Assembly: GCA_011522945.1 (NCBI GenBank)
Contig: WTHY01000022.1
Location: forward strand, 1 to 18,548
Source: Alphaproteobacteria bacterium
Lineage (GTDB): Bacteria; Pseudomonadota; Alphaproteobacteria; Puniceispirillales; Puniceispirillaceae
Direction: 5' to 3'
Length of the DNA stretch: 18,548 bases
Shown: piece after piece, positions 1-7,303 of the stretch
Numbering within the stretch: position 1 is the stretch's first letter
Layout: each line of letters opens with the position of its first letter
Position numbers and translations under genes: made by a program
The notes under the pieces: generated by a model
The model's database searches: none
Told to the model about the DNA's origin: nothing
Seen by the model: the letters and a program-made list of their open reading frames with translations, nothing else

Positions 1-741
1 ACCATTCTGGTTACTATCAACACCAATAGCTAGCTTGCCAGCAGCAACAGCAGCTTGACTTACACCAACACCTGTACCACCAGCTGCGTGATAGACAACA
101 TCTGCACCACGGTCGATTTGGCTGCGTGTTAATTCTGCGCCTTTCACTGGGTCATTCCAAGCTGCAGGGGTAGTACCAGTCATGTTCTGGTATACAGTGA
201 TATCTGCATTAACAGATTTTGCACCACCAACATAACCACAAGCAAACTTGCTGATAAGCGGAATATCCATACCACCTACAAAGCCAACTTTTCCTGTTTC
301 TGATGCCATGGCAGCAGCAACACCAACCAGATAGCTGCCTTCATGCTCTTTAAAGACATACTGACGCAGATTATCACCAGACAACCAGCCCACATCAATG
401 ATTGAGAATTGTACATCTGGGTTTTCAGCTGAAATGCTAGCAATCGCGTCTGCCTGCGCAAATCCAACACCAAGTACAACCGTCGCACCACGGTCAACCA
501 TACGCTGCATAGCCTGAGAACGCTGTGCTTCGTTTGTGACTTCAAATTCCATCACTTCAATGCCAGTTTCTTCGGTAAAGCGCTTCACGCCATTCCAAAC
601 ACCTTCATTGAATGATTTATCGAACTTGCCGCCCATATCATAAATAACAGCTGGCTTGATATCAGCAAGTGCCGGCGCTGAAAGTGCCACCGTCGCTGCT
701 GCAAACATGCCTGCAAATGAGGCCATCATCGATTTTTTCAT
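1..741 (-). CDS. BMP-family (Bmp/PnrA/Med) substrate-binding protein of an ABC transporter, probably nucleoside-binding; C-terminus beyond window
   Basis: Periplasmic binding protein of the basic-membrane-protein family, whose characterised members bind purine or other nucleosides for ABC import. The frame is open for 247 codons from ATG at 741 to the left edge; the family is usually about 320-350 aa, so roughly the last quarter is missing. An AAGGAGAGGG Shine-Dalgarno lies just upstream. Residues 1-26 form a Sec signal peptide ending ALA before Asp. There is no lipobox Cys, so the protein is predicted soluble in the periplasm rather than a lipoprotein. After it come the family's typical segments: a 'YDMGGKFDKSFNEG' opening strand near residue 34, 'VLGVGFAQADAI' near 91, 'FKEHEGSYLVG' near 130, and 'KVGFVGGMDIPL' near 150. 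It follows the 2OG oxygenase gene by 40 bases and is probably co-transcribed with it and the nucleoside hydrolase. The ATPase and permease genes would be expected to the left. Nucleoside specificity is inferred from family and neighbours. Confidence 0.92.
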   Translation of the reverse strand, partial: MKKSMMASFAGMFAAATVALSAPALADIKPAVIYDMGGKFDKSFNEGVWNGVKRFTEETGIEVMEFEVTNEAQRSQAMQRMVDRGATVVLGVGFAQADAIASISAENPDVQFSIIDVGWLSGDNLRQYVFKEHEGSYLVGVAAAMASETGKVGFVGGMDIPLISKFACGYVGGAKSVNADITVYQNMTGTTPAAWNDPVKGAELTRSQIDRGADVVYHAAGGTGVGVSQAAVAAGKLAIGVDSNQNG

Positions 742-781
742 GTTCCCTCTCCTTATATGAGTACAAAAATGTATCCAATAC

Positions 782-1615
782 CTATTTAAGGCCGATTTCT
801 TTCAGCCTTATCTGCAAGAACTCTCCAGCAGACAGGGTTTCGCTCAACATCACGCCTGGCTGGGGCGCAATAAACATAGGCATAGAATAACGCGACTTGT
901 TAGAATTTCTAGCCGGATTCACCACACGATGCGTTGTAGACGGATAATAATCATTACTAGCCAGCGCTAGCATGTCGCCATTATTGACGGTAATCATACC
1001 TCTATCGCATGGTACGTCATGCCAATTGCCCAATTTATCTTTTGCTTGCAACCCAGGCTGAGATCCGGCCAGAAGCAGTGTTATAAGGTTGATATCCTCA
1101 TGTGCAGCAGCGCGAATCGCGCCTGATTCGATTTCTTCTTCTACGGGGGGATAATGTAAAATGCGGAATAGTGTCTGTTCACTATCTTCAGCCATAGTGG
1201 CAAGTGGCTTACTAAAACTACCCCGAATATCGTCTGGCGTATTTTCATCAAGCCATGACAATATTTCCATACCGAGCTGATTCAGGTCCTGAAACATATT
1301 ATGTGTCACAGGCTTTAGCATGTCAGGCAGCTTACCCCATGGATAGTAATGGTAGAATTCTTTTAGATCCTTCTTGTCTGAATCTTTCGCATTTTCAGAT
1401 CGAAATGGGAAAAATCCATCTTGTGTATTTGAGTCAAATGTCCAGTCATGCTTGCTGTCATCACCAAAAAACACACCCCAGTCAGCATATAATTCATCAA
1501 TTCGAGTTGCAGCGATTGGATGGTTTGCAAGAACAGCAAAACCAGTATTATGCAGCGAACGCGCCATCGCTTCACGTGCATCTGATGCGGTATAATCAAC
1601 AATCTCAACTTGCAT
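782..1615 (-). CDS. 2-oxoglutarate/Fe(II)-dependent oxygenase, isopenicillin-N-synthase-like family
   Basis: Non-haem iron oxygenase of 277 aa. The double-stranded beta-helix core shows the iron triad His172-x-Asp174 (in AAHEDINLITLL) and His229 (in TTHRVVNP), followed by Arg242-x-Ser244 (SRYS), the usual 2-oxoglutarate carboxylate clamp. The N-terminal part has the DIOX_N-like pattern 'HNTGFAVLANHPI' at 22-34. ATG at 1615 is preceded by GGGAG at good spacing. The gene lies 12 bases after the nucleoside hydrolase and 40 bases before the BMP binding protein, so it is very likely in the same transcript. The family contains fungal thymine 7-hydroxylase, which works in pyrimidine nucleoside salvage. 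Oxidation of a nucleobase or nucleoside is therefore an attractive inference, but the substrate cannot be read from the sequence. Confidence 0.88.
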   Translation of the reverse strand: MQVEIVDYTASDAREAMARSLHNTGFAVLANHPIAATRIDELYADWGVFFGDDSKHDWTFDSNTQDGFFPFRSENAKDSDKKDLKEFYHYYPWGKLPDMLKPVTHNMFQDLNQLGMEILSWLDENTPDDIRGSFSKPLATMAEDSEQTLFRILHYPPVEEEIESGAIRAAAHEDINLITLLLAGSQPGLQAKDKLGNWHDVPCDRGMITVNNGDMLALASNDYYPSTTHRVVNPARNSNKSRYSMPMFIAPQPGVMLSETLSAGEFLQIRLKEIGLK

Positions 1616-1627
1616 TTGGGATCTCCC

Positions 1628-2599
1628 TTAAGCTTGGTTAGATTTCCGTGCCTTAGCTGCGTTGTCCATTTGGGCGCTTAGTGAAAGGTACGCCTCTCTC
1701 ACAGCTTTAGCATTTACACCTGTTGCGATCCGAACATCCGGCCTGTTTAAATCAGGATAGTCAGATTTTGGCATCGGCATAGTGCGCCCTATTTCTTTAC
1801 CTTCGACTATGACAGATACTGGCACAGATTCGTAAGTGAAAAAATCAGGATCAGTAATCGCTATTATGGCACTTGGATCATGCATAAGGCAAACTTTGCG
1901 CCCAATCACACTCTCATAAAAGCGAATGTAAAAATCTGCTGATTCCTTAATAAAACCGCCAATATCAGGCGCTGCCTTTGCCAAATCAGCAAAATCTTCA
2001 GGACTGCATTCCACCTTTGTTGTGACATCAAGTCCTATCATCTCAACCGTCCAATTTGCTGCAAAGACAATATCTGCTGCATGCGGATCATTCCAAATAT
2101 TGGCTTCAGCAAACGGTGTTACGTTGCCAGGCGCATATCCAGAGCCGCCCATAATCACAACTTTTTGCACATGCGCTACGATCTCAGGATCATATTCCAA
2201 AAGCTTGGCAATATTCGTTAAGGGCCCTACAGGACATAAAATAATATCACCAGAATGCGCACGTATAGTCTCAGAGAGATAAATATGCGCCGGACGTGTA
2301 TCAGCAGGCTTTTTTGGGCTTTGCGCAGGCAAATCGCCAAATCCCTCATCACCATGAACGAAATGTGATGGGTCATTTGGCACGATATGCAACGGTTTGG
2401 AGGCGCCTGCGGCGACATCGCAGTCATACTGCGCCATCTCTGCAAGATAGAGGGCATTTCGTGTCGCTTGTTCAACCCACACATTCCCAAACACTGAGGT
2501 TAGCCCAACCACCTCAAGGCGCGGATCTGCAAAGGCAAGATGAATAGCCATAGCATCGTCAACACCAGGATCTGTGTCTATTATGATTTTTTGTGCCAT
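1628..2599 (-). CDS. Inosine/uridine-preferring nucleoside hydrolase
   Basis: Cytosolic enzyme that hydrolyses the N-glycosidic bond of a ribonucleoside to base plus ribose. Protein of 323 aa, normal family length. The N-terminal Ca2+/ribose-binding signature DTDPGVDD is at residues 8-15. It is followed by 'VFGN' (36-39), 'VHGDEGFGDL' (81-90), 'GPLTN' (125-129), 'MGGS' (150-153), 'EANIWNDPHAA' (165-175) and the C-terminal HDPSA (His240-Asp241) that supplies a metal ligand and an active-site His. The frame can be extended to a TTG at 2620. ATG at 2599 is preferred because GAGG sits 8 bases upstream and the signature then lies at the usual distance from the N-terminus. It is the first gene of a probable operon with the 2OG oxygenase and the BMP binding protein. 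Preference among purine or pyrimidine nucleosides cannot be decided from sequence. Confidence 0.93.
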   Translation of the reverse strand: MAQKIIIDTDPGVDDAMAIHLAFADPRLEVVGLTSVFGNVWVEQATRNALYLAEMAQYDCDVAAGASKPLHIVPNDPSHFVHGDEGFGDLPAQSPKKPADTRPAHIYLSETIRAHSGDIILCPVGPLTNIAKLLEYDPEIVAHVQKVVIMGGSGYAPGNVTPFAEANIWNDPHAADIVFAANWTVEMIGLDVTTKVECSPEDFADLAKAAPDIGGFIKESADFYIRFYESVIGRKVCLMHDPSAIIAITDPDFFTYESVPVSVIVEGKEIGRTMPMPKSDYPDLNRPDVRIATGVNAKAVREAYLSLSAQMDNAAKARKSNQA

Positions 2600-2643
2600 G
2601 TCTTTAACCTCATATCTCAATACATTTAAATCCCACCGAAAAG

Positions 2644-2674
2644 ATAATAATGGGTTAGGTTAACCTTTTAACAA
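2644..2674 (-). promoter_or_regulatory. Candidate promoter with a 10-bp palindrome in its spacer, upstream of the nucleoside hydrolase operon
   Basis: On the minus strand a TTGTTA (2669-2674) lies 19 bases before TATTAT (2644-2649). The spacing is longer than ideal. A perfect palindrome AGGTTAACCT occupies 2657-2666 between them, where a repressor or activator could bind. The 200-base gap 2600-2799 holds no gene and is the natural place for the operon promoter. This is a reading of weak consensus matches in AT-rich DNA and is tentative. Confidence 0.3.
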
Positions 2675-2799
2675 AATGAATAGTTGCCATTAGATTGTTG
2701 GCCATAAATTCATGCGCCCTCAAATAGTGAGGCTTGTTTTGTGAGTTATCATTTGCTCACCCCTTGGAAGATGGCCCCAATGCATGAGTCTCAAATCCA

Positions 2800-3669
2800 T
2801 CAACCTAGGCACATATCAAGCTCTGAAGCCAACGGGATGGCCTCTGCTGCACCATCTCTTGTCACCTGAATCGCTGCTGCTTTAGCTGCTTTTTCCATGG
2901 CAGCATGCATCTCCTCACCGGCATCGATTGACGCTAAAAGATACCCTAGATATGTGTCGCCAGCGCCTGTCGTATTCACAGGCGTGACCTTTGGCGATTC
3001 AACGTGAAACTGGCCCGCACTGCCTATATATTCAGCGCCCCGCGCGCCATAGGTGATGACAAGATGCTGCACCCCAAATTCAGTCTTATCTTTGCCCAAT
3101 AAAGATGCAAGGCTTGCCGCTTCGCCTTCATTTACTACCAGCAAATCTGCAAGAGGCAGCAGTTCGGCTGTTGTCTCTGCCACAAAGGGAGCAGCGCTAT
3201 AGCAAATTTTCATACCAGCCTGTTTTGCTCGACGTAAAAAGTCTGGCCCCACAAGGGTTTCATTTTGTGTTAATGCCCAATCGCCTGCATTCGCCTGACG
3301 CAAGGCTGACGTCACCTGGCTGTCCGTGATTGCGTGATTGGCTGCTGGCATAATAACAATTTGATTTTCGGCACTTACCGCCTCAACCATGACAATGGCA
3401 TGACCTGATGGCATATCAAGAAGCTCTATAAACTCGGTTTTCACACCTGCCTCAGAGATGATGTCACAATAATCTGCATTTGCCTTGCCAACTGCACCTA
3501 TATGCCAAACATCACCGCCAGCACGGCCAATGGCAATAGACTGGTTTACGCCTTTACCCCCGAGCCCTATCGTAAGATCATTTGCCGCAATAGTCTCACC
3601 AGCCGTCACCAGATGTGGCAGATGATAGAAATAATCAACATTGATCGAACCAAGATTAAATATCGTCAT
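2800..3669 (-). CDS. PfkB-family carbohydrate kinase, ribokinase-like
   Basis: ATP-dependent sugar or nucleoside kinase of 289 aa. The first PfkB signature is at 37-44 (GGKGVNQS, substrate-binding loop). The second is 'NTTGAGDTYLGYL' at 232-244, with the anion-hole GAGD 235-238 and catalytic base Asp238. The N-terminus 'NLGSINVDYFYHLP' matches ribokinase-like openings. The ATG directly follows the TAA of pyrE with no base between, which implies translational coupling. Next to a nucleoside hydrolase operon the simplest role is phosphorylation of released ribose to ribose 5-phosphate, feeding PRPP used by the preceding pyrE product. A nucleoside or pseudouridine kinase is an alternative because PfkB members are hard to separate by sequence alone. 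Confidence 0.88.
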   Translation of the reverse strand: MTIFNLGSINVDYFYHLPHLVTAGETIAANDLTIGLGGKGVNQSIAIGRAGGDVWHIGAVGKANADYCDIISEAGVKTEFIELLDMPSGHAIVMVEAVSAENQIVIMPAANHAITDSQVTSALRQANAGDWALTQNETLVGPDFLRRAKQAGMKICYSAAPFVAETTAELLPLADLLVVNEGEAASLASLLGKDKTEFGVQHLVITYGARGAEYIGSAGQFHVESPKVTPVNTTGAGDTYLGYLLASIDAGEEMHAAMEKAAKAAAIQVTRDGAAEAIPLASELDMCLG

Positions 3670-4353
3670 TTAGTTTGTGCCGCCATGGGCTGCTGACCAG
3701 CCTTTTGGATCGTTCAGAAAGGCCTCAACAGACGCAACCGTCTCAGCAGAGTAATCCGGGCTTTGCTTCAAGGCCTCAAGCACATCCCACCAAGTAGCGA
3801 GATAATGCATCGTCAGTCCAGCTTCTGCTAATTCTGCAGGGGCAGATTTAAAGATATCATAATAGAAGATCACAAATACATGCTCACAATGCGCACCAGC
3901 TTTGCGTAGCGCGTCCGCGAATAAGAATTTACTACCGCCATCTGTTGCTAAATCTTCGACCAGGAGCGTGTTTGCCCCGTCCTTTAGATAGCCCTCAATC
4001 TGAGCATTACGCCCAAATCCCTTTGGTTTTTTGCGCACATATTGCATAGGCAGCGCCAGCCTCTCAGCAAGAAAGGCTGCAAAAGGGATACCTGCGGTCT
4101 CACCACCTGCCACAGAATCAAAAGCCTCAAACCCAACATCACTTGCCAAAACAGACCCTGCAAAATCCATCAATGCTGACCTGATACGCGGGAAAGAAAT
4201 CAGCTTTCGGCAGTCAATGTAAACTGGGCTCTTTGCGCCAGATGTCAGCGTAAAAGGCTCTGCAGCATTCACATGCACCGCTTCAATTTCAAGCAGCATA
4301 TTTGCTGTCAATTTTGCGATTGTTTTTTTGTCGGCGAAGCTATGAGACATCAT
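3670..4353 (-). CDS. pyrE: Orotate phosphoribosyltransferase
   Basis: Transfers the phosphoribosyl group of PRPP to orotate, giving OMP, the fifth step of UMP synthesis. Type I phosphoribosyltransferase fold. Using numbering from the outermost ATG (4359), the PRPP loop is 'VEDLATDGGSK' at 134-144 and the Lys-rich flexible-loop region is 'YVRKKPKGFGR' at 107-117. 'FTLTSGAKSPVYIDCRK' at 36-52 is the usual OPRT substrate segment. Three in-frame ATGs cluster at 4359, 4353 and 4350. AAGGA lies only about two bases from the first but about seven from the second, so 4353 (N-terminus MMSHSF) is chosen. The stop TAA touches the start codon of the PfkB kinase. The gene starts about 60 bases after potI; whether it shares the pot transcript is unclear because a small hairpin lies in the gap. 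Confidence 0.93.
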   Translation of the reverse strand: MMSHSFADKKTIAKLTANMLLEIEAVHVNAAEPFTLTSGAKSPVYIDCRKLISFPRIRSALMDFAGSVLASDVGFEAFDSVAGGETAGIPFAAFLAERLALPMQYVRKKPKGFGRNAQIEGYLKDGANTLLVEDLATDGGSKFLFADALRKAGAHCEHVFVIFYYDIFKSAPAELAEAGLTMHYLATWWDVLEALKQSPDYSAETVASVEAFLNDPKGWSAAHGGTN

Positions 4354-4395
4354 GAGCATATCCTTAAGGGGTTTTCATATTTTTATCGGCGGTTA

Positions 4396-4414
4396 AGGGC
4401 TTTAGTCTAGCCCT
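4396..4414 (-). terminator. Small hairpin just after potI, weak terminator candidate
   Basis: Read on the minus strand, AGGGCT and AGCCCT form a perfect 6-bp stem around a 7-base loop, starting two bases after the potI stop codon. No run of T follows (TTAACC instead), so efficient intrinsic termination is doubtful. It could be a weak attenuator or an mRNA 3'-end stabiliser between the pot genes and pyrE. Confidence 0.35.
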
Positions 4415-4416
4415 GT

Positions 4417-5232
4417 TTATCTGTCTGCCTGTTTCGGTTGAGACCGATAATAGATAAGGCTGGCAATAATTACAAAGAAAGAGACACCTAAAATAATTAA
4501 ACTGCCTATTGCATTGATTTCTGGTGTCACACCAAGCCTAACTTTAGAGAAGACCACAATTGGTAATGTAGAACTGCCAGGCCCGCTTACAAAGCTGGCA
4601 ATCACTAAATCATCGAAACTTAATGTAAAAGCAAGTAACCAGCCTGCGAGAATGGCTGGCGCAATAACAGGTAGCGTAATTGATAAGAAAATATAAGGCT
4701 GGCGTGCGCCTAGATCACGTGCTGCTTCCTCAATATCCTTATCCATGTCGCGCAATCGGGCCTGTATAACAACCGCCGTGAAACACATACCAAAAGTTGC
4801 ATGAGCAATAATAATCGTATCAATCCCACGTCCTGACGGCCATCCAAACAAACCTTCCATGGCAATGAATAGTAATAATAGGGAAAGGCCTGTTACGACC
4901 TCTGGCATTACTAGTGGTGCAGATGATAGTAAACTAAGTGCCAAGCGACCACGGAATCGTCCAAATCTTACAAAACAGATTGCTATTAACATACCAAAGA
5001 TTGTTGATAAATTAGCTGACCAAAAGGCAATCGTGAGCGACTTGCCCAATGCGCCTAGTAGCTGCTCATTACCGGCGAGAGCTGCATACCATTTAAACGA
5101 AAAGCCAGCCCATACTGAAACAAGTTTACTTTCATTAAAGCTGTAGATGAACATGACCATAATAGGCACATATAGAAGCCCAAAACCAACTATGGCCAGA
5201 CATTTCACTTGCCAGGGTACGGACCGGAACAT
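4417..5232 (-). CDS. potI: Polyamine-type ABC transporter permease, PotI/PotC family
   Basis: Inner-membrane permease subunit of 271 aa, predicted with six transmembrane segments (roughly 10-32, 62-88, 97-125, 136-158, 187-215, 238-262). The cytoplasmic EAA loop that contacts the ATPase is 'EEAARDLGA' at 168-176, followed by 'LPVIAPAILAG'. An N-terminal 'YSFNESKLVSVWAGFSFKWY' is typical of PotC/PotI proteins. Its ATG overlaps the TGA of potH as TGATG, indicating translational coupling. Gene order potF-potG-potH-potI is the same as in the E. coli putrescine system. Putrescine versus spermidine or a related amine cannot be settled here. Confidence 0.92.
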   Translation of the reverse strand: MFRSVPWQVKCLAIVGFGLLYVPIMVMFIYSFNESKLVSVWAGFSFKWYAALAGNEQLLGALGKSLTIAFWSANLSTIFGMLIAICFVRFGRFRGRLALSLLSSAPLVMPEVVTGLSLLLLFIAMEGLFGWPSGRGIDTIIIAHATFGMCFTAVVIQARLRDMDKDIEEAARDLGARQPYIFLSITLPVIAPAILAGWLLAFTLSFDDLVIASFVSGPGSSTLPIVVFSKVRLGVTPEINAIGSLIILGVSFFVIIASLIYYRSQPKQADR

Positions 5233-6137
5233 CAGCGTGTCTCCCGTTCATCTTCCTGCACATCCTGATAGCGTGCATATAAAATCGGCAAGGTAACAAC
5301 AAGCAATAACAAGATGGCAATTGCTGAAGCGACGGGCCAATCCCGATTGCGGAAGAACTCTGTCCATAACACTTTCCCAAGCATCAGCTGATCTGGCCCG
5401 CCAAGCAATGCTGGAATAACAAATTCTCCAACAGCCGGAATAAATACCAGCAAGCACCCTGCAATCACGCCAGGCAGGCTGAGCGGAAGTATGATTGTCA
5501 GAAATATTTGTCCTGATTTCGCGCCAAGATCAGCAGCAGCCTCAACAAGACTATCATCAAGGCGCGATAGGCTTGCATAAAGCGGCAAAATCATCAAAGG
5601 CAGATAGGTTAGGACCATGCCCAAATAGACTGATAAATCTGTCTGCATCATGCGCAGTGGGCTATCGATAAGTCCTAGCCATATTAGCGCATTATTGATG
5701 AAGCCATTTGTATTTAATATCCCGATCAAGGCATATAGCCTAACAAGTGAACTTGTCCAAAATGGCAATAATACAAGAATTAATAAAATCAGACGAAATT
5801 GTGGCTGACTTCGTGCAATCCACCATGCCATAGGATAGGCAAATACCAGACAAATCAGGGTAGATATAAAGGCAAGCCTTAAAGAGTTCAGGACAGGACC
5901 AAAATAATCTTCCCAATAATCTAATAACAGCAGATAATTTTCCACTGTCCCCTGAAAAAAGAACTGCCCAGATTCAAATTCCCAAAGTGGTTTGAAAGGA
6001 GGCACACCACGGCGCGCCTCACTAAAGGAGACTTGAAGGATCTCTAATAGGGGCAACAAAAAAAACACCCCTAACCATAATAGTGGCAGTGTGATGACGA
6101 TGCGCCGTCCGTAATGTTTTAGAAATCCTGTCAGCAT
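5232..6137 (-). CDS. potH: Polyamine-type ABC transporter permease, PotH/PotB family
   Basis: Inner-membrane permease of 301 aa, partner of PotI. Hydrophobic segments fit six membrane spans with a large first periplasmic loop (about residues 36-80, containing 'SFSEARRGVPPF'), as in PotB/PotH. The EAA loop is 'EAAADLGAKSG' at 199-209, followed by 'LPLSLPGVIAG'. The segment 'LPFWTSSLVRLYA' at 124-136 is a strong PotH/PotB hallmark. It begins 17 bases after potG, with only a short AGG upstream of the ATG, and its TGA overlaps the potI ATG by one base. Confidence 0.93.
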   Translation of the reverse strand: MLTGFLKHYGRRIVITLPLLWLGVFFLLPLLEILQVSFSEARRGVPPFKPLWEFESGQFFFQGTVENYLLLLDYWEDYFGPVLNSLRLAFISTLICLVFAYPMAWWIARSQPQFRLILLILVLLPFWTSSLVRLYALIGILNTNGFINNALIWLGLIDSPLRMMQTDLSVYLGMVLTYLPLMILPLYASLSRLDDSLVEAAADLGAKSGQIFLTIILPLSLPGVIAGCLLVFIPAVGEFVIPALLGGPDQLMLGKVLWTEFFRNRDWPVASAIAILLLLVVTLPILYARYQDVQEDERETR

Positions 6138-6154
6138 ACGCCTAATTTGTTTTT

Positions 6155-7234
6155 CTAGTCTGTCAGAGGAATGATATGTTCTGCGGCAAATGAGATGTAG
6201 CCAGTCTCATCCCAACTAAGCGGGGTCTCACCTTGTGGCGGGTTTGACTGCAATATATTCAACCGCGTGCCAGCTTTCGTGCGTACCCGATAATGTGTAG
6301 CAACACCAAGATAGGCATAATCCTCAATCACTACCTCTAATTGATTTGCATCATTGGGAACAGTGCGGCTCAGTTTGATTTTTTCTGGTCGAACCGCCAA
6401 ACTGACAGGCTGACCGACAGGAAATATCTGGTCTGTTACCACGGTAAGGATACCATCATTTGTCGTGCATTGAAGCTGGTCAGACTGTGTTTCGACTATG
6501 GCATCTATGAAGCTAATAGTGCCTAGGAAATCAGCCACAAATTTATTCTCTGGCCGCTCATAAAGCGTACGCGGCGCATCAACTTGAACCAATTTACCTG
6601 CCTGCATCACTCCAATTCGATTGGCCAGAACCATGGCTTCTTCCTGGTCATGTGTAACAACCATAAATGACGTGCCAAGCTCGTCCTGAATGTTCATGAG
6701 CTCAAATTGTGTGTCTTCTCGCAATTTTTTATCTAAAGCCGCCAGAGGCTCATCTAGCAAGAGCAGCTTTGGCTGCCGCGCCAATGCACGTGCCAAGGCA
6801 ACACGTTGTTTTTGGCCACCTGATAATTGATGTGGTTTGCGTGCGCCAAACCCATCCAGCTTAACAAGCGAGAGAAGCTTATCAACCCGTGCTTGCACAG
6901 CACTACCACGCAAGCCAGCACGCTTCAGGCCATAGCCAATATTATTAGCCACACTCATATGCGGAAAGAGTGCATAATTCTGAAACATGATATTTACCGG
7001 CCGATCAGCAGGATCAACACCGGCCATATCTATGCCATCAATTTCTATTTTGCCAGACGTAGGAGTCTCAAAACCAGCTAGCATGCGCAACAAGGTTGTC
7101 TTGCCACACCCAGAGGCGCCTAGCAGGCAAAATAATTCACCAGCTTCAATTTCCAAATTAATGGACTCAACAGCCTGAACTGCCCCGAAGGATTTTGATA
7201 AGTCCGAAACCCTGATAAGCGGCGCCATAGTCAT
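6155..7234 (-). CDS. potG: Polyamine-type ABC transporter ATP-binding protein
   Basis: Cytoplasmic ATPase of 359 aa that powers the PotH-PotI permease. Walker A is GASGCGKT (39-46), the Q-loop Gln is 85 in 'MFQNYALFPH', the ABC signature is LSGGQ (137-141), Walker B is LLLLDE (157-162) and the switch His is 195 in VTHDQEEA. Residues from about 240 on form the regulatory TOBE-like tail found in PotA/PotG. Starts at 7234 (MTMAPL) and 7228 (MAPL) are both possible; a weak AGAAGAG is better spaced for 7228. A strong hairpin with a T-run lies between it and potF, which would reduce its expression relative to the binding protein. Confidence 0.94.
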   Translation of the reverse strand: MTMAPLIRVSDLSKSFGAVQAVESINLEIEAGELFCLLGASGCGKTTLLRMLAGFETPTSGKIEIDGIDMAGVDPADRPVNIMFQNYALFPHMSVANNIGYGLKRAGLRGSAVQARVDKLLSLVKLDGFGARKPHQLSGGQKQRVALARALARQPKLLLLDEPLAALDKKLREDTQFELMNIQDELGTSFMVVTHDQEEAMVLANRIGVMQAGKLVQVDAPRTLYERPENKFVADFLGTISFIDAIVETQSDQLQCTTNDGILTVVTDQIFPVGQPVSLAVRPEKIKLSRTVPNDANQLEVVIEDYAYLGVATHYRVRTKAGTRLNILQSNPPQGETPLSWDETGYISFAAEHIIPLTD

Positions 7235-7244
7235 CTCTTCTCAT

Positions 7245-7282
7245 AAAAAAGCCCCACCTCCAATTTAAGAGAGGCAGGGCTT
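7245..7282 (-). terminator. Rho-independent-type terminator or attenuator between potF and potG
   Basis: On the minus strand the arms AAGCCCTGCCTC (7282-7271) and GAGGTGGGGCTT (7260-7249) pair over 12 positions with two adjacent G-U wobbles, around a 10-base loop, and are followed by TTTTTT (7250-7245). It begins 21 bases after the potF stop codon and sits within the transcript. This has the shape of a partial terminator that makes more binding-protein mRNA than transporter mRNA. Confidence 0.8.
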
Positions 7283-7303
7283 CAGATTAATTACATGCTT
7301 GTC

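Noticed and set aside
1255..1641. Open frame on the plus strand, 128 codons, antisense to the 2OG oxygenase
   Set aside because: It lies entirely opposite a well-supported gene, has no recognisable domain and no clear ribosome site; a shadow frame.
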